DNA of 64,000 nucleotides from positions 186,001 to 250,000 of the forward strand of contig JAWPGT010000033.1 of NCBI GenBank assembly GCA_034638255.1, given 5' to 3'. The position numbers were made by a program, and so were the translations under genes. Source of the stretch: Coprinus comatus. Lineage: Eukaryota > Basidiomycota > Agaricomycetes > Agaricales > Agaricaceae. Below, piece by piece: positions 44,706 to 59,026 of the stretch. A model generated the notes under the pieces. The model did not search any database. It was not told the DNA's origin and saw only the letters and a program-made list of their open reading frames with translations. The first letter of the stretch is position 1, and each line of letters opens with the position of its first letter.

Positions 44706-45461
44706 AGCTTTGAAGACGTTTTTTGACGTAGAAGTATGTACGAACCAAACCTTGTTTGCGTATATATACTGTTCTCCTTGAAAGGCTCCAAGAGACTCAG
44801 GTTGATGCCAAAGAAACAAGTTACGGCGCCATCTACTCAAGTCCGCTCCCGAAATCAGGGTGCTGCGTTCCGTTGATGGTTTTCATGTGAACAACAAGAT
44901 CAACAAGAGATTACTCTGGTTGGGTATTTTTTTCGGCAGGAAGATGATTATTTCATAGCACTCTTATCAGCCATTGCTTGAGATAAAGGGGTAAGCGCGG
45001 AACAGCGACGAGGTCGCTAAAACATGAAATGGCAATACATGGGCACGGGATAAGAGTTCTACATTTTGCGGACGCTGGGTGGCCCAGCACCGAGTGAATT
45101 CGTGGGTCCACAGAAGAGAACATAAAGATTTTTTAAAAAGAGAGAAAAAAATACAAGCGATAGGATTATTCTACTGCTAGCGATGGGAATGGCGGGGCGC
45201 GGGTGGAACGGTTGTTGAAACAAAACGTCGGGGATTGTCGAGTGCGATTAGTGTGGTACGCCTACGCAGGGTAGTGCCACTGTTGTCAGACCAGGGTCAT
45301 TAGGGCTAACTGGGCTGAGGTAAGCCATCACAGAATTTTGGGGTCGATCAAGACCGTGACCCCAGTGGAGCGGACAGTTATTACTTCTCAAATAAAAACT
45401 CGTCTCCTACTTTTCTTCCTTAATCCCCTTCCTTTCTAGCTGACATCGCTAGCTGCCCCCC
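44706..45461. other. Intergenic region upstream of ACC1
   Basis: No gene seen. This 756-base gap is the longest intergenic space in the gene-dense part. A GC-richer block with ggcggggcgcggg lies at 45,190-45,205. A C/T-rich stretch (acttttcttccttaatccccttcctttc) immediately precedes the ACC1 ATG and is a likely transcription start region. Confidence 0.45.
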
Positions 45462-48400
45462 ATGTCGGCCTACGACCATTCTAGAGTCCAGCACTTCATT
45501 GGTAAGTCCTTCCGACCTATCCCTTTTTTATCTATTGCCTCATCTCATCATCATCAGGCGGGAACTCTCTCGACCAAGCACCTTCCAGCCGTGTTAAAGA
45601 TTTCGTTCAATCGCAGGGCGGTCATACCGTTATCACAAAGGTACGCGGGTCTACCATCACTGTTTAATTGTTTCATTACTAAATCGTTGCGATCGTCAGG
45701 TTCTCATCGCTAACAATGGTCTGCTCACATCTCTTCACATATATTTTATTCTGATCTTTCTTGCTAACTATTTATTGGTTAGGTATCGCTGCTGTTAAAG
45801 AGATCCGCTCTGTCCGACAATGGAGTTACGAAACCTTTGGTAATGAACGCGAGATCGAGTTCACCGTAATGGCCACCCCCGAAGATCTTAAAGTTAATGC
45901 GGAATACATCCGCATGGCTGATCGCTACATCGAAGTTCCAGGAGGAACTAACAACAACAACTACGCAAACGTCGATCTCATCGTTGATATTGCAGAAAGG
46001 GCCGGTGTCCATGCTGTTTGGGCTGGTTGGGGACATGCCTCAGAAAATCCACGACTTCCAGAATCTCTTGCTGCTAGCAAACACAAGATTATTTTCATTG
46101 GTCCCCCAGGATCTGCCATGCGCAGTTTGGGTGATAAGATTTCAAGTACTATTGTTGCACAGAGTGCAGATGTTCCTACTATGCCATGGTCAGGTACAGG
46201 TATCACCGATACCATACTTTCCGAAGCTGGTTATGTTACTGTTCCCGAAAAAGCATACTCTGATGCTTGTACTACCACCGTCGAGGATGGTCTAAATCGT
46301 GCAGAACAGATCGGGTGGCCGGTCATGATCAAGGCTAGTGAAGGTGGAGGAGGAAAAGGTATCCGTATGGTTAGCCAACCTGACCAATTCAAGAATGCAT
46401 TCCATGCGGTTCAGGGAGAGATCCCAGGTGCGCATACGGCTGTCAACTGAATAGCAGCTGTCCTAACCCATGGTAGGTTCACCCATATTTATTATGAAGC
46501 TCGCCGGACAAGCTCGTCACTTGGAAGTTCAGCTTCTTGCCGATCAGTATGGCGATGCCATTTCGCTGTTTGGTCGTGACTGTTCTGTCCAACGCCGTCA
46601 TCAGAAGATTATTGAAGAAGCTCCTGTCACCATTGCAAAGGAGGAGACATTCGAACAGATGGAACGGGCTGCGGTTCGTCTTTCCAAGCTTGTCGGTTAT
46701 GTTAGCGCTGGTACCGTTGAGTGTATGTTTGCAATTTTACGATCGTGCGAGATGGGAATGCGCTGATTTGATTCGGTTTATAGACCTCTACAGCCACGCA
46801 GAAGATTATTTCTATTTCCTCGAACTCAACCCTCGTCTTCAAGTAGAACATCCTACCACCGAAATGGTCACTGGTGTTAACTTGCCGGCTGCCCAGCTCC
46901 AAGTTGCCATGGGTATCCCACTTCACAGAATCCGTGACATTCGTGTCCTTTACGGTGTCGCACCAACCGGAACCTCAGAAATTGACTTCGACATGACCAA
47001 GCCTGAATCCAATCAACTCCTCCGCAAGCCCAAGCCCAAGGGTCATGTCGTTGCTGTTCGTATCACTGCTGAGAACCCCGATGCTGGCTTCAAGCCATCT
47101 TCAGGTTCACTTCAAGAACTCAATTTCCGTTCAAGCACCAATGTCTGGGGTTACTTCTCAGTCAGTACTGCTGGTGGTCTGCACGAGTTCGCTGACTCAC
47201 AGTTTGGTCACATCTTTGCTTATGGTGAAGACCGTAGCGAGTCCCGCAAGAACATGATCGTCGCTTTGAAGGAGTTGAGTATTCGCGGTGATTTCCGTAC
47301 TACTGTCGAGTACCTTATCAAGCTTCTCGAGTTGGAAACATTCAAGGACAACAAGTTCACTACTGGTTGGCTCGATTCTCTCATCAGCAATAAGCTTACC
47401 GCCGAACGTCCCGATACAACTCTCGCGGTCATCTGTGGTGCTGTCACCAAAGCTCACTTGGCCTCTGATGCATGCTGGGCGGAGTATAAGCGTGTTCTTG
47501 ATAAGGGTCAAGTTCCTACTCGTGATGTCCTCAAGACAGTCTTCGGCATCGATTTCATTTATGAGAGTGTTCGTTATTCTTTCACTTGTGCCCGTTCTTC
47601 CCAAACTACATGGACACTTTACCTCAATGGCGGTCGCACTGTTGTTGGCGCTAGGCCCCTTGCTGATGGTGGTCTCTTGGTCCTTCTCGATGGTCGCAGC
47701 CACACAATTTATTGGCGCGAGGAAGTTGGCGCTCTCCGTGTTATGATTGACGCCAAGACCTGTCTCATCGAACAGGAGAACGATCCTACTCAATTGAGGA
47801 GTCCCAGTCCTGGTAAACTCGTCAGATTCTTCGTCGACAGTGGTGATCATATTAATGCTGGTGAACAGTATGCCGAAATTGAGGTTAGTATTTTTATTGT
47901 TGTAGCGAGTTTTTGGGTCTAAACAATTGTTTTATCATAGGTAATGAAGATGTACATGCCCCTCGTTGCTTCTGAGGACGGTATCGTACAACTCGTTAAG
48001 CAACCTGGAGTCAGTCTCGAACCTGGTGATATCCTGGGTATCTTGACTCTCGACGACCCCGCTCGCGTCAAGCATGCCAAACCATTCGAAGGTCTATTGC
48101 CCACATTGGGAACACCTAATGTCGTTGGAACCAAGCCTGATCAACGACTCCATTATGGTCTCGGCATCCTCAACGATATCCTCGATGGTTTCGACAATCA
48201 AACTGTCATGTCATCTACTTTTAAGGAGCTTATCGCGGCTCTTCACAACCCCGAGCTCCCTTATTCTGAGACCAATGCTGTTCTTGCATCTCTCTCTGGC
48301 CGTATCTCCCCCAAGGTAGAGGAGAGCATTCGTTCTGCTATGGAAGCCGCCAAGGCTAAGGGTGACAACCACGAATTTCCTGCTAATCGCGTCAAGAAGG

Positions 48401-51400
48401 TTCTCGAGCACCATATTAACGAGGAGGTTCTTGCTGCAGAAAAGACTAGGACACGTACATCACTTGCCCCGTTGTTCGAGATCGCTGAACGTTACGCTGG
48501 TGGTGCCAAAGGCCATGAAATCGAAGTTTTGTCCCACTTGCTCCGCCGTTATGAATCCGTTGAGAAGTTGTTCGGAGGAAGCATTGAAGCACGTGTCCTT
48601 GCCCTCCGTGACCAACATAAAGATGACCTCGACAAGGCGATCAACCTCGTCTTGAGCCACATCAAGGTTCAGAGCAAGATCAAGTTGGTTCTTATCATCC
48701 TCGATCATATCAAGGCCAGTGGCATAAATGTATCGAATCCCGAGAGTCCCCTTTTCAATGTTCTACAAGACCTTGCGGCCCTTGAGGCGAAGTATGTCTT
48801 CTTCCTTATACCTAGCGGCATAAAACTTATTACAACTTTTTAGGTCTTCCACTCCCGTCTGTCTCAAAGCCCGCGAGGTCTTAATCCTTGGTCAGATGCC
48901 GTCTTATGACGATCGTCGCAACCAGATGGAGGTTGTCCTTAGGAGCTCTGTGTCTAGCACTTACTATGGTGAGGCCGGTCAATCTGGTTCCAGGTCACCT
49001 TCTGCCGATATCCTCAAGGAATTGAGTGACTCGCGCTATACCGTCTTCGACGTTCTTCCTACTTTCTTCAGTCATCCTGATTCAATGGTCACTCTTGGTA
49101 TGTATTGAATGTCTTCGACATGTAGTCAATTTTCTGATTAGCTCTTTCATATAGCTGCTTTCGAGGTTTACGTTCGTCGTGCATACAAGGCATATACCCT
49201 GCTCTCCATTGATTACGAGGAAGGTGATACTTTGGACGATGGTGAAGTTCCCAGCATTCTGACATGGCGCTTCAACCTTGGCCAATCCCACTCACCTCCC
49301 TCCACTCCTCGTTTTGGTGGCAGGTATGTATCCTGGTTCACTATAAATGATGATCAATATGTTAACAATTTGCTCACAGCGAGGTTCGCCGTCAAGCATC
49401 CGTGAGCGACTTGACATATATGATCAACCGCCATCAATCACAACCCATTCGCACTGGTGCTATTGCCTCTTTCCCGAGCATGAAGGCTCTCGGCAAGGGC
49501 TTCTCTAAACTCGCAGCAACCCTACCAGTCTTCGACTACGAAGATTTCGGAGAGCGCTATGGCGCAGACACACAATACCCCAATGTCATCAATGTTGCTC
49601 TTCGCATCTTCCGGGAAGAGGATGACCTTGAAGATCATTTATGGAACAAGACCGTTCTCAAATTTACCAATGACCACGCTGCTATCCTCAAACGCAAAGG
49701 TGTTCGTCGCGTTACCTTCTTTGTCTGCCGCCCGAGTCAATACCCTGTTTACTATACTCTCCGCGAGATTGATGGAGCCTGGGGTGAAGAAAAGGCCATC
49801 CGTAATATTGAACCCGCTCTTGCATTCCAGCTTGAGTTGAGCCGTCTCTCCAACTACAACTTGAGGCCCGTCTTTGTCGAGACCAAGCAGATCCACATCT
49901 ATCACGCCGTCGCTCGCGAGAATCAACTTGACAACAGGTTCTTCGTCCGCGCTCTTGTTCGTCCTGGTCGTCTCAACGGAAACATGAGCACCGCTGAATA
50001 CCTCATTTCCGAGACTGATCGTCTTGTCACTAGTATCCTCGATGCTCTGGAAATTGTCAGCGCAGAGAACCGCAATGCTGACTGCAACCACATCTTCATG
50101 AACTTCGTCTACAACCTCGCGGTCACATATGAGGATGTTTTGGCAGCAATCTCCGGTTTCATCGAGCGTCATGGCAAACGTCTCTGGCGTCTCCATGTGA
50201 CAGGCTCCGAGATTCGCATCGCTCTTGAAGATAACGAGGGCAATGTTACTCCTATTCGCTGCGTGATCGAGAATATTTCTGGCTTCATCGTCAACTACCA
50301 TGCCTACCAGGAGATTACTACTGATCGTGGCACGACCATTCTGAAGTCCATCGGCGAGAAGGGTCCTCTCCACTTGCAACCCGTCCACCAAGCATACCCC
50401 ACGAAGGAGTCCTTGCAACCCAAGCGTTACCAAGCACATCTCATTGGTACCACCTATGCATACGATTTCCCTGACCTCTTCTCCAAGGCTCTTCAAAACG
50501 TCTGGCAGAAGGCTCGTGCACTTGATCCCACTCTTGTTGCACCCAAGACCTATCTCCAGTCCAAGGAGCTTGTATTGGACGAGCATGATCAACTTGTTGA
50601 AGTCGATAGGGCGCCTGGAAACAACACTTTCGGCATGGTTGGTTGGGTGTTCACTCTTCATACTCCCGAATATCCTCAGGGACGTCGTGTTATCGTTGTG
50701 GCCAACGACATCACCTACAAGATCGGTTCATTCGGTCCCATTGAAGATCAGTATTTCTACCTTGTTACACAATACGCTCGCGAGCAAGGTCTCCCTCGTA
50801 TCTACCTCTCAGCCAACTCTGGTGCTCGCATTGGTATCGCTGAAGAGCTCCTTCCTCTGTTCTCTGCTGCATGGGCCGATGATGCTCACCCTGAAAAGGG
50901 AACCAACTACCTCTACCTGACACCCGAAAATTACCTCAAGCTTGAAGAGAAGGCTAAGGGCAAGGATGTTGTACGTGTTGAAGAAATTGAAGACCAAGGA
51001 GAACGCAGATTCAAGATTACCGACATCATTGGCCTGCAAGACGGTCTCGGTGTCGAGTCGCTCAAGGGTTCTGGTCTCATCGCTGGTGAAACTTCTCGTG
51101 CTTATGATGACATCTTCACTATTACTCTCGTCACCGCTCGCTCTGTTGGCATTGGTGCTTATCTCGTCCGCTTGGGTGAACGTGCTGTTCAAGTCGAAGG
51201 CCAACCCATCATCCTCACTGGTGCTGGCGCCCTCAATAAGGTTCTCGGTCGTGAGGTCTACACTTCTAACTTGCAACTTGGTGGTACCCAGATCATGTTC
51301 AAGAACGGTGTGTCCCATCTGACTGCTGGAAGTGACCTCCAAGGTGCAACTCAGATCCTTGAATGGTTGTCGTATGTTCCTGAGTACAAGAATGCTCCCC

Positions 51401-52716
51401 TTCCTGTCCTCGAGGGCGCTGATACCTGGGACCGTGACATCGTGTACGTTCCTCCCAAGTCTGCCTACGATCCCAGGTGGTTCATCGAAGGAAAGCTCGA
51501 CGACGCAACAGGCCAATGGCAATCTGGATTCTTCGACAAGGGCTCCTTCCAAGAGACTCTCAGTGGCTGGGCACAAACCGTCGTCGTTGGACGTGCTCGC
51601 CTCGGCGGTATTCCTACTGGTGTCATCGCTGTTGAAACTCGCACAATCGAGCGCATTGTTCCTGCTGATCCCGCCAACCCTTCTTCCTTCGAGCAACGTA
51701 TCATGGAAGCTGGTCAAGTTTGGTATCCTAACTCCGCCTACAAGACTGCACAGGCCATCTTCGACTTCAACCGTGAAGGTCTTCCTCTCATCATCTTTGC
51801 CAATTGGCGTGGTTTCTCCGGTGGTCAACAAGACATGTACGACGAGGTCCTCAAGCAAGGTTCCAAGATCGTCGATGGATTATCCAGCTACAAGCAACCC
51901 GTCTTCGTCTACATTGTTCCCAATGGTGAATTGCGTGGTGGAGCTTGGGTCGTCCTTGATCCTTCAATCAACCCCGAGCAGATGGAGATGTATGCTGATG
52001 TGGATGCTCGTGCCGGCGTTCTGGAGCCGAGGGTATCGTTGAGATTAAGTTGCGTCGTGACAAGGTTCTGAAGATGATGGAACGTCTGGATAGCGAATAT
52101 GGAAACCTCGCTCGTGATAGCAAGGATGCTGCAAAAACCAGCGAAGAACGGTCTGCTGCTACAGCTGCATTAACGAAACGTGAACAGTTCTTGCAACCAA
52201 CTTACAAGCAGATTGCTCTTCTTTATGCTGATCTTCACGAGTGAGTAAATTTATTTTTATTCATCTTCCAATAATTGACCTTTCAATAGTCGTACTGGTC
52301 GCATGGAGGCGAAGGGTTGTGCCAAGCCCACCGTATGGAAGAATGCCCGTCGCTTCTTCTACTGGGCTACCCGCGCCCGTGTAGCTCGTTCTGCCGCTCT
52401 TCAAGTACTTGCTGAAGCTAGCCCTAATTCCACCTACGAATACCGCTCTCGCTTGTTGAAAAACCTTACCGGCATTGAACCTCCCACAAATTATCAAGAG
52501 GAAGCTGACGCTCTCGAGAAGCTCGACCTTACTGCAACGATTGCTCAACTCAGGGGTGACTACCTATCCCGCCAATTGCTTGAACTCACCAAGGAGGATC
52601 GCAAGGCAGCCCTGGACGGCTTCCTCCGCTTTGCTGACAACCTTGGTGAAGAGGAACGTGCTGCCCTCATCACTGCTCTCCAAAACGGACCGCGATCTCC
52701 AGGTTCGTCCCTTTGA
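45462..52716 (+). CDS. ACC1: Acetyl-CoA carboxylase (multidomain, cytosolic), with an apparent 1-base deletion
   Basis: Eleven exons (45462-45501, 45558-45640, 45700-45718, 45783-46427, 46477-46722, 46784-47883, 47941-48791, 48844-49097, 49155-49323, 49380-52240, 52290-52716) give about 2231 residues. Domains: biotin carboxylase with ATP-grasp loop [12 protein letters not shown] and [17 protein letters not shown]; biotin carrier motif VMKMYMPL, biotinylated Lys about 714; central region; carboxyltransferase ([37 protein letters not shown]). It makes malonyl-CoA, the committed step of fatty acid synthesis. One problem: at about 52,028 the frame slips by one base (VLEP then [12 protein letters not shown]), and exon 10 is one base short of the required phase. 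Everything else is intact, so a sequence or assembly error is more likely than loss of an essential gene. Confidence 0.95.
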
Positions 52717-53199
52717 TCTCCAACAACATAGTAATCGGACTTATCATTCCTCAATTAGGACCTCCCTCCTATGTCAATGCTTCCGCATAAAAACCTTGCT
52801 GTGCTTCATATACCTGTACTCATTAGAACATTTTGTCTCATTTTTTTACTTACAACTACGCATAGCTTTCCAGATGTCACACGTTCGCATTGTTTCCTTT
52901 AGTAATATTACGATAGATTGACTAGACATTTTGCCTATACAAATTCAACAATATCACGATACCATTCTCTGATTCTCACTTGGATATGCGAAGATACACT
53001 AAAGTATCTATCAATGTCACTTGGGCTATAACTTATAAGTAAGCGCTAAGCAGCGAGAGAAGAGTTATTTATAAGTACATATGTCCCATGGGCATATGGA
53101 GAGATTAGATAAGAATAGTGTGTGATTGATTTCCCTTAAGGTTATCTCTAACATCGTTCTTACACCCCATCTTAAATTAATAGAGGACAGTTCGCCACG

Positions 53200-56100
53200 A
53201 TGGGACATCTCATTACACTGGCAACGTGAGGTTCTTCTCCGCTAACTTAGTATATGCATTTTACTAATATCCTTTCAGATGGTAGGCTCTCTCAACCCAA
53301 GTGCTGGTTTCAACGATGATTTTCATGTTTTGCTTTTCGTTAGTTCTCTAAATCAATGGGCATTAGATTTCCAGGTACGGGGATACATGGCCTCTTAAGA
53401 TAAACCCTCGGGACATTTACAAATCATCAAAGGGAAATTATGAACGCATATTAGCTAGTACAGTTATCGCCAAGAGTCGAGGAGCGACACTTCGAGTTGG
53501 CCCAGAGTTGGAAATTCCGTACGAGTTCTCTTCAGAAATTTACTTTACGTTTCAGTTCACTGAATATCTGTTAGTGGGTATGGATGCTTGGATCACTTCC
53601 TTGAAGGTAAATTAATGTTTTGGATGAACTGAATTTGGCACAGAATAATAACAATTAACCTAGGCGACACCGTGTTACATTCTTGGGAAGTACTCGCAAA
53701 GTTATTGTCAAGTGATGAGATTATGGGTATTGTCTGTGATATCGGCATGTGAGTTGCAATGTTATTCAAGTACTTCAAATACATGAACATACACACATTT
53801 AGGCCCATTGTCCATAAGAACGTAATCTACAACTGCCGGGTTATCATTCATGATCGCAAGATTCTCCTCATTCGGCCTAAAATGTGGCTTGCAAACGACG
53901 GAAACTACCGAGAGATGAGATATTTCACGCCTTGGATGAAGCATCGAAAATGGGAGGACCATTATCTACCGCGTATCATCCAGGCCGTCACAAAACAGGT
54001 TAGTTATACCTACCAGCTTCCTTGTACTGTATTAATGAGAAATGTAGGTAAAAGTCCCATTTGGCGATGCGGTTATAAGCACCGCGGATACATGTATAGG
54101 CATCGAATTATGTGAGGAGTTATTTACTCCTGCAAGGTGAAAATGCATAGTCTAATCTCGTACTTGATTTATACTAATATTTGTTCCATAGTCCTCATAT
54201 TGCGATGGGTTTGGATGGTGTAGAGATTTTTACTAATTCTAGTGGAAGTCACCACGAACTCCGCAAACTTTATACTAGAGTGGAATTAATCAAAGAGGCT
54301 ACGCTAAAGGTTTGTAGCACCGTTTTCCATCCTCTCATTGTGTTGACCGCGCGGAATAGCTCGGAGGAATCTATATGTATGCAAATCAACAAGGATGCGA
54401 TGGTGATCGCCTGTATTACGATGGTTGTGCTATGATTGCTGTCAACGGTCGCATTGTCGCACAAGGGTCCCAATTCTCCTTGAATGATGTAGAAGTTATC
54501 ACTGCAACTGTTGATATTGAGGATGTGCGAGCACACAGGTCAAAAGCGAGTCGTGGTATGCAGGCCGCAGGAGCTGAAGCCTATCACCGGGTAGAGGTCC
54601 CTGTTGCACTGAGTAGTGGCAAGTTTGAGATCCCAGATGAGGGATTAGCCTTGACCCATGACTTCACTGTGCACTATCATAGACCCGAAGAGGAGATCGC
54701 GTAGGTATTTTGGAGGCACTAGTTCTTGGCTCAAGCTAACGCGATCGTAGACTCGGACCAGCCTGTTGGCTATGGGATTATTTGAGACGTTCGAGAACCC
54801 AAGGTTATTTCCTCCCCCTAAGCGGAGGCATCGACAGTTGTGCCACCGCGGTGATTGTCCACTCTATGTGCCGTCTTGTTGCAGAAGCAGCGCAGCGTGG
54901 AGGTGGGTGGATTTATGGTTTTTTGAGTGCGCGTTTTGATGGATGCACCAGACAAACAGGTCATTGCAGACGCCAGACGGATGACCGGAGAACTAGAGGA
55001 TTCGTCCTACATTCCATCCGATCCCCGTGAATTTGCTAGTCGTATTTTCCACACATGTTATATGGGAACAGAGAATTCAAGTCTCGAGACCCGTCAAAGA
55101 GCTAAAGACCTCGCGACAGCAATTGGGAGGTAGGTATCGTTCAGTCATCCCTGGGTTCTAAATTTATTCACGAATATATTAGTTATCACGTCGATTTGAA
55201 TATGGATACGATGGTCACCTCAGTCAGAACCCTCTTTTATGTAGTCACTGGCTGTCGCCCGCAATTTCGGGTACAAGGGGGCAGTAACGCTGAGAATCTA
55301 GCCCTTCAGAACATTCAAGCACGCCTGCGGATGGTTGTTGCATACTTGTTCGCTCAGTTGCTTCCTTGGGTACGTGGAAAAAACGGTGGACTTCTTGTTC
55401 TTGGCAGCGCAAATGTCGATGAGAGGTAACGTTTACTGGCATGAATGCCGATTTTATACACTGACAAGGAGTTCAGTTTGCGTGGTTATCTGACTAAATA
55501 CGACTGCTCATCAGGTTAGCTTTTGATAGAACAGGTGAAATACGCTCACTGACAATATGGATAGCGGACATAAACCCAATTGGTGGCATCAGTAAAACCG
55601 ACTTGAAAAAGTTTATTGCATATGGAGTAGATGCCTTCAAAATGCCTGTCCTTACAAGGTAAGTGGGTAGGTAGACAAGTGTACGAGTTAAGTAGTGACT
55701 TACGCGATCCAGTTTCCTCCATGCTGTTCCTACTGCAGAGCTGGAACCTATCACAGAGACATATGTACAGAGTGACGAGGTACGCTGAGCTTCCTTCGTC
55801 TCTCGCCCCGTTTTCCATCCTTACCACACGTCCTTTAGGCTGACATGGGCATGACCTATGATGAACTCTCCGTCTTCGGTCGTCTACGCAAGGTAGAGAA
55901 GTGCGGTCCATACAGCATGTTTACCAAACTGGTCCATGAATGGGGGGCATACTTATCACCTGTTCAGGTGGGTATGGACAAGGGTACCAATGTATGGGGT
56001 GGGAGCTGAATAATGTTTATTTTAGATTGCTGAAAAGGTCAAACTGTTCTTTTTCGAGCACGCGAGGAATCGGCATAAAATGACGACCTTAACTCCAGCC

Positions 56101-56380
56101 TATCATGCGGTTCGTGTTATTTTTTTTTTGTGTCCGTGTCTTGTGTCCCTGACGTCGACGTTTATTACAGGAGTCTTATAGTCCTGACGATAACCGTGAG
56201 GGGAACTTTTTTTTGAACCGGCAGGAGAGAAACTGACCATTGGCTGACCCTCTAGGCTTTGACCTTCGCCCTTTCCTGTATCCTTCGCGTTTCCCCTGGC
56301 AGTTCAAGAAGATTGACGAGGTAGCCGCAGCATTACCGGATAGGTCCCAAATTGGGGTCGACAAGACAAAGACAGAGTAG
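53200..56380 (+). CDS. QNS1: Glutamine-dependent NAD(+) synthetase
   Basis: Nineteen small exons from the ATG at 53,200 (MGHLITLAT) to the TAG at 56,378, 712 residues against 714 in yeast, with phases agreeing at every junction. N-terminal nitrilase-type glutaminase with the Glu-Lys-Cys triad in [22 protein letters not shown] and [11 protein letters not shown]. Also [19 protein letters not shown]-terminal synthetase with the ATP-PPi loop [12 protein letters not shown], then [23 protein letters not shown] and [21 protein letters not shown]. It amidates nicotinic acid adenine dinucleotide using glutamine, the last step of NAD synthesis. Exon 3 starts at an aag rather than a cag/tag acceptor by my reading (53,433). 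Convergent with SEC6, 179 bases apart. Confidence 0.94.
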
Positions 56381-56559
56381 AGAGGAGAGGATAATTAGTT
56401 GTAAATTTAGTCAATATATTGACTGAGGTAGCGAAAGGAGTGAGCAAGGGAGGAAAAAGGAAAATTTATCCCTATGACATAAAACTAAGTGTACAAATAT
56501 ACATACAATAATAAGCGTGGGTCATAAATTTGTGGGGTGTCCGTGGGTTGGTTCAGTGG

Positions 56560-58990
56560 CTACGTTCTCAGGAACCTTGAAAAGGCATTCTGGACGGCTA
56601 CTTTCTTCATTATGGTAGGTTCTGGTGCTACAAAAGGGTGAGGAAGAGAATTAGGGTTAGTATTTGGAAAGTTGATGGGGGGTTTTACCACGACTTACGG
56701 TCCTGTATGTTGTCTTCCTTCACCTTCCTCTTGATGCTGTCCACCACATCGCTAACAGCAGCTCGGTCAAAATCTCCTCTCGACTTCATCAAGCCCTCGA
56801 CGAACGCCAGGTTTGGCCCATGGACCTTGGCGAACGACCAGTACGAGAGGAAAACAATCTCCTTACTCGCTTCTAACAAAGCCAGAATCATCTCAAGGAC
56901 TTCGAGCGTGTTGTCGATTTCTTTGGCGGGCTTGAGCGTAAGGAAGAACCTGCGTATCTCAGAAATGTCCTCTCGGACGCGGGCAGCAGCAGCGGGCATC
57001 CGGAGCTTAGGTGAGTTGGCCAGTGCGTTAAGGTAGGTGATGAGGAGGGCATCCAGGAGGTCCTCTACGAGGAGTTCAAGAAGAGAAGTATTCAGATAGG
57101 ACTGATAATCCCCCATATAGTCCCTCATCGTCTCTACAATTTGCTGCATCGTGCCATCATACCAAGGCACCTGGAAGATGGATTTCGTGGCAGGCTTCAA
57201 GTCATTAAAGATGATGTCTATGAGTGTTTGAGTGCATTTTTTGGCGACGTCAAGATACCCATCGATAGCATCGTTCAGGCGCTCATTAATAGGTACGCGA
57301 TACTTTTCTGACACGAGTGACTCAAGACGGCCCAGCAACGCCTCAGCATAATCAGCCGACTTGATTTGATCGTTGGCCAAAGCGATACAGTATTCCACCA
57401 AGCCACCTGCCACCTCATCCGGTTTCTCTGTTTGTTTTTTATATTCTGACTCGATGACCTTGACCCATCGCTCCTGAGACGCTCGCATGATGCGATTGAC
57501 CTCACTGACAACGCGCGCGAGAATTGCCCCCTGTCCGCTCTCTGTTGCTAGGTCGACCTGCTGGTTGACCATTTGGAAAAGTATAACCGCGCCTTGGGTT
57601 TCGTATAAGCCGTCCGAATCAACCTCAGGTGGGTTTTCTCTCTTCGTGAATTCTGCAATTTCCGAGTTCATGAGGTTGTTGGACCATTCGTCCAACTTCT
57701 GGATAATCAATTGAAGGTAATCCTCGATGAGATTCTGTTCCTTTCCATCCAGCAAAGGAGGCTCTAGAAGTTCAGGTGTGATATTGAGTTCTTTCATGTT
57801 CTCCTTGTATTCCTTCAACCAGTCGAAGAGAGAAAGCAAGACGCTGGCATCGTGTTTTGAGGCGGCCAGACGTTTCACGATCACGTTGAGAGCTTTGTGG
57901 TATTCCCGTACGTAAAGGGAATAGATGTCGTAATCAGCAGGAAAACAAGGGACGACATCCTTCTCAATACGGATGAGGTCTTGATACATCCAGGTAATGT
58001 TATTAAGAAAAGCCATCGGATTCTGTTCATCGCGTTGGTATGCGGTGTCAAATTTTGCTTGGATGGATTCAGTTATGGCTTTGACAATCTTTGAACGATA
58101 ATGTTTGAGGACCCGAGCATTCGCTTGCATGGATTTAAACTTGAGTGCTGCATCAAGTTTGGCGGCTTTTTTGACAAAACGCAGTGCGACAGCCTGAAAG
58201 TAGTTAGCCGGAGCACCTGGGACCGGGAAGGTAAGGAGAAAGTCACCTTTTCATCCTCTCTTCCCTCCACTTCAGCTATTTTGATGAGCCTGACGACAAC
58301 ATCCGGATGGCCAGCCCGAACAAGGCTCAAGATGTTAGATGCGAGCTCCAAGATGTATTCGTCAAATGCAGCGATAACATTATTGAGGCGCTCGAACCAC
58401 TTTGTGAGGGTATGACGAGAGCTAGCTTTGGCCTTTTTGGCCTGGTGCATAGTCTGATTACGGAAGTTTTCGAGTTGGTTAAGCTGGTAGTGGATGATGA
58501 GAAGGTTGGGAGCGGGCCCTAGGATGTCCTTGCTGTCTGAGGCGAGCATACGTTCAATGTCATCGAGTTTATTGGTCATGCTGAGTAGGTTGTTAACCAT
58601 CTCTTCGGTAGACTCAAAGTTGCGGTGTACCATAGAAACCTGTATTTCTAGAATGTAAGGAAAGTGCATATATGAAGATGTTCAATGACCTACGCGGCTG
58701 ATTTGGTCGAAAGTGGAGACCTTTATTTGTGGCTCGTCGCATGATTTTTCTATCGAGAGCATTTCGTCCTTGACGACCTGAATGTTATTGCGGGTGGATA
58801 GGAGCTTGCGGAGGCCTTCACGGGTTGCCTGAAGCTGTTCTCTGACACCGTTCTTGAGACGGGCATCGATGGAGGCCTTTTCCTTTTCCAACTTCTTCCT
58901 GAAGGCAGATATTTTGACCAAGTCATCGGGAGACTGGAGATATTCGCCGACGGCCTGGGCGGCAGAGATGGGGGCAGCAGACGAGATCAT
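56560..58990 (-). CDS. SEC6: Exocyst complex subunit Sec6
   Basis: Four exons (58990-58694, 58639-58247, 58193-56699, 56627-56560) give 750 residues. N-terminal coiled coil (AFRKKLEKEKASIDARL, TREGLRKLLSTRNNIQVVKDE), then the helical-bundle Sec6 domain: MHQAKKAKASSRHTLTKWFERL, NVIVKRLAASKHDASVLLSLFDW, VPWYDGTMQQIVETMRDY and LLDALLITYLNAL. The fourth exon (PPEPTIMKKVAVQNAFSRFLRT) supplies a conserved-looking C-terminus and is easily missed, because the donor gtaagt at 56,698 leaves a short readthrough stop. Sec6 is a core exocyst subunit that tethers secretory vesicles at growing tips and septa. Its start is only 36 bases from that of COQ6 on the other strand. Confidence 0.93.
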
Positions 58991-59026
58991 AGCAAGTCCA
59001 AAGTCACACGCTCCTTCTCTTCACAA
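58991..59026. promoter_or_regulatory. 36-base divergent interval between SEC6 and COQ6 start codons
   Basis: Both start codons are well supported by family N-termini, yet only 36 bases lie between them. The promoters, and probably the first transcribed bases of each gene, must overlap the other gene's coding sequence. Confidence 0.5.

Noticed and set aside
50809..51858. Long leftward frames opposite ACC1 (also 49,639-50,661)
   Set aside because: Shadows of strongly codon-biased ACC1 sense coding; no independent motif.
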